Source: Azohydromonas sediminis (GTDB lineage Bacteria > Pseudomonadota > Gammaproteobacteria > Burkholderiales > Burkholderiaceae_C). Taken from it: a DNA stretch of 64,000 nt. The DNA lies in assembly GCF_003574675.1 (NCBI RefSeq), contig NZ_QOAZ01000013.1, positions 1-64,000 on the forward strand, given 5' to 3'. Below are positions 35,125-43,244 of this stretch, in pieces. Each line of letters begins with the position of its first letter. The first letter of the stretch is position 1. The position numbers were made by a program, and so were the translations under genes. The notes beneath the pieces were generated by a model, which worked only from the letters and a program-made list of their open reading frames with translations, did not search any database and had not been told where the DNA came from.

Positions 35125-36422
35125 TCGCAGGCTCCGTGGGGGTCGCGCATCCAGCGCGTGACGAGCAGCGCCGCGGCGCCGAGCTTGAGCACGCACGGCA
35201 GCGCACAGTACGCCACCGTCAGCGCCGTGAGCGCCTGCGGCTCGCGGCTGCCCGGCGTGTAGCCGAACAGCTGCAGCAGCGGCAGCGCGAGCCCGGCGGC
35301 CAGCGCGAGGTTGAGCTTGGTGGCGAAGTTCCACCAGCCGAAGTAGGCGCCCTCGGCCTGACCGCTGCGCCCGGCGCGCTGGATCACGCCGGCGAGCAGC
35401 GCGCCCGGCAGCGCGAGGTCGGCGCCGAGCGCCAGGCCGCTCGCGATGCACACGACGGTGAACGCGGCGACGTCGCCGGCGCCGAGGAACGCGGCCCAGA
35501 CGAACGTGGCCACCGCGAGCAGCATGCCGGCCAGCCACGCACGCGCGAGCCCGACGCGGCGCACGATGCGCACCCACAGCGGCATCGACAGCGCACCGGC
35601 GGCGAAGTAGCTGGCGAGGAACAGCGGCTCGAACGCCGGCGCGTCGAGCCGGTCGCGGATGAAGAACAGCACCAGCGTCGCCGGCACGGCGCTGGCGATC
35701 CCGTTGACGAGGAACACGGCGAGCAGGCGGCGGAACGCCGCATCGCCCAGCGGCAGCGTCATCGACGGCACCCTGCCGGCTGCGGCGGGGTGCGACGCCG
35801 TGCGCGGCGCCTGCGCCAGCAGCGCGACGCCGGCGGCCAGCGCGACGGCGAACACGACGGTGGCCGCGCCCATCCCGGCCAGCGCCGGGAGCACACTGGC
35901 CACCAGCACACCGACGAGCGCGAAGCCCTCGCGCCACGCGACGACGCGCGCACGCTGCGCGGCGTCGCCGCCGAGCCGCGCGCCCCAGGCCTGGTGCAGC
36001 ACCGCGAGCACGCTGTACGCGAGGTAGGTCCACACCAGCGCGGCGGCGCACCAGACGAGCAGCGCCGCGGTGCCCTCGACCGGCGGGAAGAACAGGGCGC
36101 GAAAGCCCACCGCCGCCGCGACTGCGGCAGCGACGGCGGCGACGAGGACGCGCGCCGTCGAGTGCTCGAACCAGCGGTCGACGAGGCGGCCGATCCACGG
36201 GTCGGTCACGGCGTCGAACAGGCGCGCGCCGAGCAGCACTGCGCCGAGCAGCGCGAGCGGCACGCCGAACACGCTCGCGTAGTGGTTCGGCAGCATCACG
36301 TACAGCGGCAGCGCGACGAAGGCCAGCGGCAGCCCGAGGCCGCCATAGGCGACGCCGAGGCGCCAGCCGGCGGGCGGCGCCGCCGTCGCTGCGGCCGGCG
36401 CGGCCATCGCGGGCGTCGCCAT
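35121..36422 (-). CDS. MFS (GPH/MFS_2-type) transporter
   Basis: 433 residues, about 12 membrane helices. DAVTDPWIGRLVDRW in the first loop is the GPH-family (melibiose-type) motif. The substrate is unknown; in this operon it could move a lipid or a pathway intermediate. The ATG at 36422 is two bases from the upstream gene's stop. Confidence 0.82.
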   Translation of the reverse strand: MATPAMAAPAAATAAPPAGWRLGVAYGGLGLPLAFVALPLYVMLPNHYASVFGVPLALLGAVLLGARLFDAVTDPWIGRLVDRWFEHSTARVLVAAVAAAVAAAVGFRALFFPPVEGTAALLVWCAAALVWTYLAYSVLAVLHQAWGARLGGDAAQRARVVAWREGFALVGVLVASVLPALAGMGAATVVFAVALAAGVALLAQAPRTASHPAAAGRVPSMTLPLGDAAFRRLLAVFLVNGIASAVPATLVLFFIRDRLDAPAFEPLFLASYFAAGALSMPLWVRIVRRVGLARAWLAGMLLAVATFVWAAFLGAGDVAAFTVVCIASGLALGADLALPGALLAGVIQRAGRSGQAEGAYFGWWNFATKLNLALAAGLALPLLQLFGYTPGSREPQALTALTVAYCALPCVLKLGAAALLVTRWMRDPHGACE

Positions 36423-36424
36423 CG

Positions 36425-36982
36425 TCAGGTGCCCAGCAGCGCCGCGCGCAGCTGCGGCTCCGACGTCTGCGGCGACAGCCAGATGCCGAAGAACAGCCGC
36501 GTGAATTCGGCGTCGCGCACTTCGCCGATCGCGCGCCCGTTGGCGAAGAAGCGCGCGGCGGTGCCGGGCAGCTGCACGCCGGTGAGCCGGTCGCCGCGGT
36601 CGACGTCGGGCAGGATCGCCGCGAGCTGCGCCTGCCAGCGCTCGGCGCGCGCGTCGTCGAACGCGGCGAGGCGGCGCATCTCGACGATCGAGCGCTCGGC
36701 GATCAGCCGCCCGACGAGCCGGCGCGCGTATTCGATCTCGAGGGCCAGCGGCACGCGCGCATAGTCGTCGTCGGCCAGCGGGCGCGGCGCCCACAGCCGC
36801 GCCTCGTAGACCTGCAGGCCGAGGAAACGCAGGCGGCCGCTGCCGAGCAGGAGCACGCCGGGCAGTTCGGCAGCGATCTCGGGCGGCGCGATCGACGCGC
36901 GTGCTGGCCACGACGCCGCGGCCACCGCGCCCGTGGTGGCGAGCAGCAGCGCGCGCCGCGACACGCCGGCGCCGCGCGTCAC
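36425..36982 (-). CDS. Chalcone isomerase-like exported protein
   Basis: About 185 residues. An N-terminal signal with an SRRA start (SRRALLLATTGAVAAASWPA) is followed by a chalcone-isomerase-like domain: LPGVLLLGSGRLRFLGLQVYEARLW, IEYARRLVGRLIAERSIVEM. In this bacterial family the plant enzyme's activity is not established; fatty acid binding is plausible. GTG at 36982 overlaps the stop of the cfa-type gene by four bases. Confidence 0.8.
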   Translation of the reverse strand: MTRGAGVSRRALLLATTGAVAAASWPARASIAPPEIAAELPGVLLLGSGRLRFLGLQVYEARLWAPRPLADDDYARVPLALEIEYARRLVGRLIAERSIVEMRRLAAFDDARAERWQAQLAAILPDVDRGDRLTGVQLPGTAARFFANGRAIGEVRDAEFTRLFFGIWLSPQTSEPQLRAALLGT

Positions 36983-38214
36983 GGGCGGCCTCCGTCGCGC
37001 TGCAGCGTGAACTGCACGACGTCGGTGTTGCCGGTGGCGAACGCGGCCTCGCAGTACGCGAGGTAGAACTCCCACGTGCGCATGAAGCGCGTGTCGAAGC
37101 CGAGCTTGCGCACCTGCGGCTCGCGCTGCAGGAACGCGGTGCGCCAGCGCGCGAGCGTCTCGGCGTAGTCGTGGCCGAACGCGAACTCGTCGACGACGCG
37201 CAGCGCGGCGCGGGCCGCCTCGGCGCGGAACGCCTGCGCGCTCGGCAACAGCCCGCCGGGGAAGATGTACTGCTGGATGAAGTCGGTCGAGCGCACGTAG
37301 CGCTCGAACAGGTCGTCACGGATCGTGATCGTCTGGATGCACGCGCGCCCCCCCGGCTTGAGCTTGTCGTGCACGGTGCGGAAGTAGTGCGGCCAGTACT
37401 CGCGGCCGACGGCCTCGAACATCTCGATCGAGCAGATCGCGTCGAACGGCGCGTCGGTGACGTCGCGGTAGTCCTGCAGGCGCAGGTCGGCGCGGTCGGC
37501 GAGGCCCGCGTCGGCCAGCCGCTTCGTCGCGTGCGCGAGCTGCTCGGTCGACAGCGTCAGCCCGGTGACGTGGGCGCCGAAGTCGCGCGCGGCGATCTCG
37601 GCCAGCGCGCCCCAGCCGCAGCCGATCTCGAGCAGCCGCCCACCCGGCGCGATGCCGCACTGCGCGAGCGCGCGGCGCACCTTGGCGTGCTGCGCATCGG
37701 GCAGCGAGCGCGACGTGTCGCCGGCGAACCACGCGCTCGAGTAGTTCATCGTCTCGTCGAGCCACAGCGTGTAGAACGAGTTGCCGATGTCGTAGTGCGC
37801 GTGGATGTTCTTGCGGCTGCCGCGGCGCGAGTTGCGGTGCAGCAGGTGCTTGAGCCGGTACGCGAGCGAACCCCACCACGAGCCGTAGATCAGCTGCTCG
37901 GCGGCGTCGCGGTTGGCGATGAAGACCTTCAGCAGCGCGGCGAGGTCGGGCGTCGTCCAGGTGCCGGCGATGTACGACTCGGCGAAGCCGATGTCGCCCG
38001 ACTTCAGCGCGGCGGCGCACACGTCCCAGGTTCGCAGGCGGATCGCGCCGCGCGGCCCGGTGTCGGCCGGGTTGCCGAAGCGCAGCTGGTGGCCGTCGGG
38101 CAGCTGCACGTCGAGCGTGGCGCGCTGCAGGTGCTGCAGCATATTCAGCACGAGGCGCGCGGCGCGCGGCGCCGACGCGGGCAGGGCAAGCGAGGCGGTG
38201 GTGGTCGTGCTCAT
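36979..38214 (-). CDS. cfa: Cyclopropane-fatty-acid-synthase-type methyltransferase
   Basis: 411 residues. SAM-binding LLEIGCGWGALAEIAARDFG (about 196-215), with preceding HYDIGNSFYTLWLDETMNYS and following SIEMFEAVGREYWPHYF and GKLKPGG-type block; all are CFA-synthase hallmarks. It adds a methylene or methyl group from SAM to double bonds of membrane phospholipid acyl chains. Homologues in this operon type (with an amine-oxidase-like flavoprotein and DUF1365) are linked to methyl-branched or furan fatty acids; which product is made here is not decided by sequence. Confidence 0.9.
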   Translation of the reverse strand: MSTTTTASLALPASAPRAARLVLNMLQHLQRATLDVQLPDGHQLRFGNPADTGPRGAIRLRTWDVCAAALKSGDIGFAESYIAGTWTTPDLAALLKVFIANRDAAEQLIYGSWWGSLAYRLKHLLHRNSRRGSRKNIHAHYDIGNSFYTLWLDETMNYSSAWFAGDTSRSLPDAQHAKVRRALAQCGIAPGGRLLEIGCGWGALAEIAARDFGAHVTGLTLSTEQLAHATKRLADAGLADRADLRLQDYRDVTDAPFDAICSIEMFEAVGREYWPHYFRTVHDKLKPGGRACIQTITIRDDLFERYVRSTDFIQQYIFPGGLLPSAQAFRAEAARAALRVVDEFAFGHDYAETLARWRTAFLQREPQVRKLGFDTRFMRTWEFYLAYCEAAFATGNTDVVQFTLQRDGGRP

Positions 38215-38232
38215 CGGAGGGCTCGTCGTCGT

Positions 38233-39009
38233 TCAACGGGTCACGAAGGCGGCCGGCGGCGCCGGCTTGCGGAAAAACGGTACGCGCTTGGCCCAAAGCA
38301 GCAGCGCCTGCCAGTGGATGCGCGCGATGACGCCCAGCGTCATCAGCGGCGTGCCGACGAAAGCGCGCCGCAGCGCGGCGGCCGTCAGCGGCTCGAGCAC
38401 GCCGCTGACGCTGGTCTGCAGCAGCGGGCCGTCGGCGTCGTGGAGGTCGATGCGCACGGCGGTGCGCGGCGGCCGGCCGCGGCCGGCGAGGTCGGTGCGC
38501 ATGAAGCGGAAGCGGTAGTCGCCCTCGATGCGGCAGAACGGCGAGACGTGGAACACCTTGCGCGCCGTCAGCTCGCGCCCGAAGCCGACGCGCTCGCCGG
38601 CGAGCAGATAGCAGTGACGTTCGCCGAACGTGTTGTTGACCTCGGCGACGATCGCCGCGAGCGAGCCGTCGCGGCGGTGGCAGTACCAGAAGCTGACGGG
38701 CTTGAACACGTAACCGAGCACGCGCGGATAGCAGTGCAGCCAGACCTCGCCGTCGGCGTCGGCGATGCCTTCGCGCACCAGCAACTCGTCGAGCCACGCG
38801 AGGCAGTCGTCGCGCCCGTCGCCGTGGTCGCGGTCGAAGAACGCGATCGGCGCGAAGCGGTTGCGCGGCAGCGCCGCGTCGGGTTGCGCGCGCAGCGTGC
38901 GCAGCGGCAGCAGCAGGAAGTAGGTCGGGTACGCGAAGCCGTGGCGCGCCGGACGCAGCCGCTGGTGGCGCACCACGCCACGGCCGAGCAGCGCGCGCGG
39001 TGCGCTCAC
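38233..39009 (-). CDS. DUF1365 protein
   Basis: About 258 residues. FAYPTYFLLLPLRTL, then LHCYPRVLGYVFKPVSFWYC and VAEVNNTFGERHCYLL are the DUF1365 core. Always found with cfa-like and amine-oxidase genes; the role is not firmly known. GTG at 39009 overlaps the amine oxidase stop (GTGA). Confidence 0.9.
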   Translation of the reverse strand: MSAPRALLGRGVVRHQRLRPARHGFAYPTYFLLLPLRTLRAQPDAALPRNRFAPIAFFDRDHGDGRDDCLAWLDELLVREGIADADGEVWLHCYPRVLGYVFKPVSFWYCHRRDGSLAAIVAEVNNTFGERHCYLLAGERVGFGRELTARKVFHVSPFCRIEGDYRFRFMRTDLAGRGRPPRTAVRIDLHDADGPLLQTSVSGVLEPLTAAALRRAFVGTPLMTLGVIARIHWQALLLWAKRVPFFRKPAPPAAFVTR

Positions 39010-40313
39010 GCGGCCTCCGGCGTCGTCGCCGCGCTCTGGTGCCACGCGGCGCGCAGACCGTCGACGACGGCGAGCCCCGACATCAGGCCGTCCTCGTGGA
39101 AGCCGTAGCGCGTCCACGCGCCGCAGAACCAGGTGTGCGCGCGGCCCTGGATCTCGTGCAGGCGCTGCTGCGCGTCGATCGCGGCCTGGTCGAACACCGG
39201 GTGCGCGTAGTCGAACTCGGCCAGCACCGCGGCGGCGCGCGGCGCGCGCACCGGGTTCAGCGAGACGACGAGCGGCGTCGTGAAAGGCAGCGGCTGCAGC
39301 TTGTTCATCAGGTAGTGCAGGCACACCTGCGAGCGCTCGCGCGCGTCGTCCGACGCACGCTCGTAGTTCCACGACGCCCACGCGAGCCGGCGCCGCGGCA
39401 GCACGGTGGTGTCGGTGTGCAGCACCGCGCGGTTGGGGTGGTAGCGGATCGCGCCGAGCACCTCGCGCTCGGCGTCGGTCGCGTCGGCGAGCAGCGCGAG
39501 GCTCTGGTCGGAGTGGCACGCGAGCACGACGTCGTCGAAGCGCTCGCTGCCGTGGTCGGTCGCGACGACGACGCCGTACTCGGCCGACCCCGGCGGGATG
39601 CGACGCACCGAGCGCACCGGCGTGTTCAGGCGCGCGTCGTCGATGCGCTCGAGCATCTTGCGCACGTACTGCCGCGCGCCGCCGCGCACCGTGAACCACG
39701 GCGGCCGGTCGTCGACCTGCAGCAGACCGTGGTTGTGGCAGAAGCGGATCATCGTCGCGATCGGGAAGCGCAGCATCTGGTCGGTCGGGCACGACCAGAT
39801 GCAGCCGATCATCGGCAGGAAGTACCAGTCGCGGAACTCGTTGCCGAAGCCCTGCGCGCGCAGGAACTCGCCGATCGGCTGGCGCAGCTCGTCGTCGGCA
39901 TTGCGTTGCGCGATCGCCGTCGTCACGCGGTTGAAGCGCAGGATCTCGGCGAGCAGCTTCCAGAAGCGCGGGCGCAGCAGGTTCGAGCGCTGCGCGAACA
40001 CGCTGTTGAGGTTGCTGCCACTCCATTCGAGCGGCAGGTCGGGCACCTGCACCGAGAACGACATGTCCGACGGCGCCAGCGGCACGCCGAGTTCGGCGAA
40101 CAGCGCGAGCAGCCGCGGGTAGGTGCGCTCGTTGAGGACGATGAAACCGGTGTCGATGCCGTGCGTGACGCCGTCGAGCGTCACGTCGACCGTGTTCGTG
40201 TGACCGCCGAACCAGCGGCCGGCCTCGAACAGCGTGACCCGTGCCTCGCGCGCGAGGTGCCACGCGGCGGCCAGACCCGAGATGCCGGAGCCGATGACGG
40301 CGACGCGGCGCAT
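39006..40313 (-). CDS. NAD(P)/FAD-dependent amine-oxidase-like flavoprotein
   Basis: 435 residues. N-terminal FAD motif VAVIGSGISGLAAAWHLA (about 4-21), EAGRWFGGHTNTVDV and C-terminal CGAWTRYGFHEDGLMSGLAV. The family is the putative flavoprotein always paired with DUF1365 and cfa-like genes; related proteins are proposed to act as fatty-acyl desaturases or oxidases. First gene of the nine-gene operon, with a long leader upstream. Confidence 0.9.
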   Translation of the reverse strand: MRRVAVIGSGISGLAAAWHLAREARVTLFEAGRWFGGHTNTVDVTLDGVTHGIDTGFIVLNERTYPRLLALFAELGVPLAPSDMSFSVQVPDLPLEWSGSNLNSVFAQRSNLLRPRFWKLLAEILRFNRVTTAIAQRNADDELRQPIGEFLRAQGFGNEFRDWYFLPMIGCIWSCPTDQMLRFPIATMIRFCHNHGLLQVDDRPPWFTVRGGARQYVRKMLERIDDARLNTPVRSVRRIPPGSAEYGVVVATDHGSERFDDVVLACHSDQSLALLADATDAEREVLGAIRYHPNRAVLHTDTTVLPRRRLAWASWNYERASDDARERSQVCLHYLMNKLQPLPFTTPLVVSLNPVRAPRAAAVLAEFDYAHPVFDQAAIDAQQRLHEIQGRAHTWFCGAWTRYGFHEDGLMSGLAVVDGLRAAWHQSAATTPEAA

Positions 40314-40641
40314 CGTTCAGCCCTGCACCAACGCAAGCGGGGCACCGAAGCCGGTGCCCCGCGGGATAAAAGCTGCTGTGGGCCGCCCCGGAGCGAAGGA
40401 GGGAGGGAGGAGGGAGGAGGAGAGACGCTCCGAGATTCCAGCCGGCGAAGCCGGCGGGCTGCACAGCAGGGAAACCTTCGACGCCGTCGCCATCGGCGAC
40501 CCTGACGCGCACTGCCTATGAGCGGCGCCGGGCGCGTGAGTTCCCCGACGCTGATCACGCACCCGCGCGCGGGGGCAAGGAAAGCGGCGAGTCTGGCTAG
40601 ACGCGATGTGAACCATAGCGTCTATTAATATACTCAAAAGT
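40314..40641 (-). promoter_or_regulatory. 328-bp intergenic leader/promoter region of the lipid operon
   Basis: No gene is seen here. From the flavoprotein start outward it holds the 11-bp hairpin, then a purine-only tract on the plus strand (about 40396-40431) bounded by GGAGCG and CGCTCC, then a GCCGGC-GAA-GCCGGC hairpin. Its far end, next to the gpx stop, is AT-rich with GTCTATT twice as a direct repeat (about 20 bp apart) around TATTAATATA. The promoter probably lies in that AT-rich part, giving a leader of nearly 300 bases. Confidence 0.5.
40337..40362. terminator. Strong hairpin in leader of the lipid operon
   Basis: GCGGGGCACCG-AAGC-CGGTGCCCCGC is a perfect 11-bp stem with a 4-base loop, 24 bases before the flavoprotein start. 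Read on the minus strand it is followed by TTGCGTT, a weak U tract. It may be an attenuator, or a stability hairpin. Confidence 0.5.
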
Positions 40642-41235
40642 CTATTCTTTGGCCAGCAGCCGCTCGATTTCCTTGGTCAGCGCTCGGGATTGCGGATCGA
40701 CTGCGCTGGCGAAGCTGACCACCTCCTGCCCATCGCGGCTGACGAGGTACTTGTGGAAGTTCCACTGCGGGGCTTGCCCGGTGCGCTGCGCGAGGGCGCG
40801 GAACAGCGGGTTGGCCTGTGCGCCGACGACGCTCGACTTGGCGAACATCGGGAAGCGGACACCAAAGGTGTTCTCGCAGAATTCGGCGATCTGGGCGTTG
40901 CTGCCCGGCTCCTGCCGGCCGAAATCGTTCGACGGGAAGCCGAGCACGACGAAGCCGCGTGCCGCATAGCGCTGCTGCAGCGCCTCGAGGCCCTTGTACT
41001 GCCCCGTGAAGCCGCAATAGCTCGCCGTGTTGACGACGAGCACGACCTTGCCCGCATGGGTGCACAGGTCGATCGGCCGCTCGTCCTGCAGACGTGGCAT
41101 CGTCTGCTGCAGCAGCGCCGGGCACGTCGCGTCGCGACCTGCGGCGGTTGCCGACGACATGGCCAGCACCGCCGCGAACGCCACGCCCACCCGCCGGTGC
41201 CACGCCGCCGGCCGACGGCAAACTCTTCGATTCAT
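40642..41235 (-). CDS. Exported glutathione-peroxidase-family thiol peroxidase
   Basis: 197 residues. The signal peptide (VGVAFAAVLAMSSATAAG) makes it periplasmic, unlike the usual cytoplasmic enzyme. Active-site Cys at 74 in VNTASYCGFTGQYKG, then FPSNDFGRQEPGS with the catalytic Gln and WNFHKYLV with Trp. It reduces lipid or other hydroperoxides. AAGGGG precedes the ATG at 41235. It is divergent from the MerR/B12 regulator, with the AATATTG dyad between the two, so is a likely direct target. Confidence 0.9.
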   Translation of the reverse strand: MNRRVCRRPAAWHRRVGVAFAAVLAMSSATAAGRDATCPALLQQTMPRLQDERPIDLCTHAGKVVLVVNTASYCGFTGQYKGLEALQQRYAARGFVVLGFPSNDFGRQEPGSNAQIAEFCENTFGVRFPMFAKSSVVGAQANPLFRALAQRTGQAPQWNFHKYLVSRDGQEVVSFASAVDPQSRALTKEIERLLAKE

Positions 41236-41252
41236 ACCCCTTGTCCTGTGCA

Positions 41253-41275
41253 AATATTGACGACGAGCCAATATT
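41253..41275. promoter_or_regulatory. Candidate LitR/CarH-type operator dyad
   Basis: AATATTG, nine bases, then CAATATT: a perfect dyad in an AT-rich island of a very GC-rich genome. It lies 18 bases before the peroxidase start and 25 bases before the regulator start, so a protein bound here could control both. Confidence 0.6.
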
Positions 41276-41299
41276 AGGCCGCGAACCCGAGAGTTGCCG

Positions 41300-42301
41300 A
41301 TGAGCGTCCTGGACAGCAATGCCGTCGACATGGCCGAGGCCACCGTGTCGCAAGGCGGCGGGATGGCGCGCGCCTCGCGCCCGCTGACGCTGTCGATCGC
41401 TGCCGTCGAGCGCGACACCGGCCTGAGTAAGGACACGCTTCGCGCGTGGGAGCGACGCTACGGCTTTCCGGCCCCGCAGCGCGACCGCCACGGCGAGCGC
41501 GCCTACCCGCTCGAACAGGTCGAGAAGCTGCGCACGGTCAAGCGCCTGCTCGACGCCGGCCACCGGCCTGGACGCATCGTGTCGTTGCCGAGCGAGGACC
41601 TGCAGCGACTGGCGGCCTCGATGCCGGACCAGCGCCCGCCCGTACCCGGCCGCGCGCTGGCGGTGACGCCGTCGGACCTGCAGCCCTACCTCGACCGCCT
41701 GCGCGCGCACGACATCGTCGGCTTGCGGCGCGCGCTGGCGCGCGGCCTCGCGCGTGCGGGCCTCGGTCGCTTTGTCGTCGAGGTCGCGGCGCCGCTGGCC
41801 ACCGTCGTCGGCGAGGCGTGGGTTCGCGGCGATCTGGAGGTCTACCAGGAACACGCGCTGACCGAGTCGCTGCAGTCGGTCCTGCGCCACGCGCTGGCGG
41901 CGCTGCCCGAGCCGGAGGCCGGCGCGAGGCCGCGCGTGCTGCTGACCACCTTCCCCGGCGAGCCGCACGGGCTCGGGCTGCTGATGGCCGAGGCGACGCT
42001 GGCCATCGAAGGGGCGGCGTGCGTGTCGCTGGGCGTGCAGACGCCGCTGTGGGACATCGTGCTCGCCGCCGAGGCCTACCGCGCCGACGTCGTCGCGATC
42101 GGGTTCACCGCCAGCGTCAACCCGAACCACATCCTCGACGGGCTGGCCGAACTGCGCGCGAAGCTGCCGGCGACGACGGCGCTGTGGGCCGGCGGGGTCC
42201 TGCCGCTGCTGCAGCGCCACGCCGTCGAAGGCGTCGACGCGATGCCCACGCTCGACGCGCTCGTGGCAGCGGTGCACGCCTGGCGCGCGGCCCGCCGCTG
42301 A
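41300..42301 (+). CDS. litR: MerR-family regulator with B12-binding domain (LitR/CarH-type)
   Basis: 333 residues. MerR HTH at about 30-98 (IAAVERDTGLSKDTLRAWER), then a helical bundle with W174 and E184-H185 (WVRGDLEVYQEH), then a cobalamin-binding domain with LTTFPGEPHGLGLLM; its H223 is the presumed cobalt ligand. This W...EH plus lower-ligand His layout is that of CarH/LitR photoreceptors, which bind operator DNA in the dark with adenosylcobalamin and release it in light. Frame also allows TTG at 41294. Predicted to repress itself and neighbours; this is inference from family. Confidence 0.85.
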   Translation: MSVLDSNAVDMAEATVSQGGGMARASRPLTLSIAAVERDTGLSKDTLRAWERRYGFPAPQRDRHGERAYPLEQVEKLRTVKRLLDAGHRPGRIVSLPSEDLQRLAASMPDQRPPVPGRALAVTPSDLQPYLDRLRAHDIVGLRRALARGLARAGLGRFVVEVAAPLATVVGEAWVRGDLEVYQEHALTESLQSVLRHALAALPEPEAGARPRVLLTTFPGEPHGLGLLMAEATLAIEGAACVSLGVQTPLWDIVLAAEAYRADVVAIGFTASVNPNHILDGLAELRAKLPATTALWAGGVLPLLQRHAVEGVDAMPTLDALVAAVHAWRAARR

Positions 42302-42340
42302 GCACACAGCCCCTGGACGCGCTCGCCCGCAGGGGCCGCC

Positions 42341-42346
42341 TACAAT
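42341..42346 (+). promoter_or_regulatory. -10-like TACAAT before the diiron gene
   Basis: TACAAT lies 25 bases upstream of the diiron-protein start, in the 69-bp gap after the regulator. No clear -35 at 17 bp; TGGACG is 21 bp away. Confidence 0.3.
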
Positions 42347-42370
42347 CCCGCCGCCGATCGCAGGACCGCC

Positions 42371-43228
42371 ATGCTCTACCCTGAACTGTTCAAGCAACTC
42401 GAAGCCGTGCGCTGGAACATGGACACCGACATTCCATGGGACCGGTTCGACGCCGCGCGGCTGAGCGACGAGCAGGCGCAGACGGTGAAGATGAATGCGA
42501 TCACCGAATGGGCGGCGCTGCCGGCCACCGAGATGTTCCTGCGCGACAACCGCGACGACAGCGACTTCTCGGCGTTCATGAGCGTGTGGTTCTTCGAGGA
42601 GCAGAAGCACTCGCTGGTGCTGATGGAGTACCTGCGCCGCTTCCGCCCGGACCTGGTGCCCACCGAGGACGAGCTGCACGCGGTGCGCTTCGAGTTCGAC
42701 CCCGCGCCGCCGCTCGAGACGCTGATGCTGCACTTCTGCGGTGAAGTGCGGCTGAACCACTGGTACCGGCGTGCCGCCGAGTGGCACACCGAGCCGGTCA
42801 TCAAGGCCATCTACGAGACGCTGGCGCGCGACGAGGCGCGCCACGGCGGCGCGTACCTGCGCTACATGAAGCGCGCGCTGGCGCGCTTCGGCGACGAGGC
42901 GCGCGCCGCGTTCGCGAAGGTCGGCGTGCTGATGGCCAGCGCGCGCCGCACCGCGCAGGCGCTGCACCCGACGAACCTGCACGTCAACGAGAAGCTGTTC
43001 CCGCGCGACACGGTGCAAAGCCGCCTGCCCGACCCGCAGTGGCTCGAGCGCTGGCTCGACCGCCAGATCCAGTTCGACGCCGCGTGGGAAGGCAAGGTCG
43101 TCGAGCGCATCCTGCACAACCTCGGCCTGCTGATGGAGCGCAGCTTCGCCAGCGTGCAGGAGCTCAACCGCTTCCGCAAGGAAATCAGCGCGCGCCTGGC
43201 GGCCGCGCCGGCGCTGCAGCCGGTCTGA
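42371..43228 (+). CDS. Ferritin-like diiron protein
   Basis: 285 residues, all helical. Carboxylate/His iron ligands are visible: E46 or E54 (ITEWAALPATEMF), E76/E77 and H80 in FFEEQKHSL, a third-helix Glu (CGEVRLNHW), and LARDEARHGGAYL. This is the pattern of diiron fatty-acid desaturases or oxygenases (acyl-ACP desaturase-like). Given the lipid operon nearby, an acyl-chain oxygenase or desaturase role is possible. It follows the regulator on the same strand by 69 bp. Confidence 0.8.
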   Translation: MLYPELFKQLEAVRWNMDTDIPWDRFDAARLSDEQAQTVKMNAITEWAALPATEMFLRDNRDDSDFSAFMSVWFFEEQKHSLVLMEYLRRFRPDLVPTEDELHAVRFEFDPAPPLETLMLHFCGEVRLNHWYRRAAEWHTEPVIKAIYETLARDEARHGGAYLRYMKRALARFGDEARAAFAKVGVLMASARRTAQALHPTNLHVNEKLFPRDTVQSRLPDPQWLERWLDRQIQFDAAWEGKVVERILHNLGLLMERSFASVQELNRFRKEISARLAAAPALQPV

Positions 43229-43244
43229 GCCGGCCGACGCGGCG

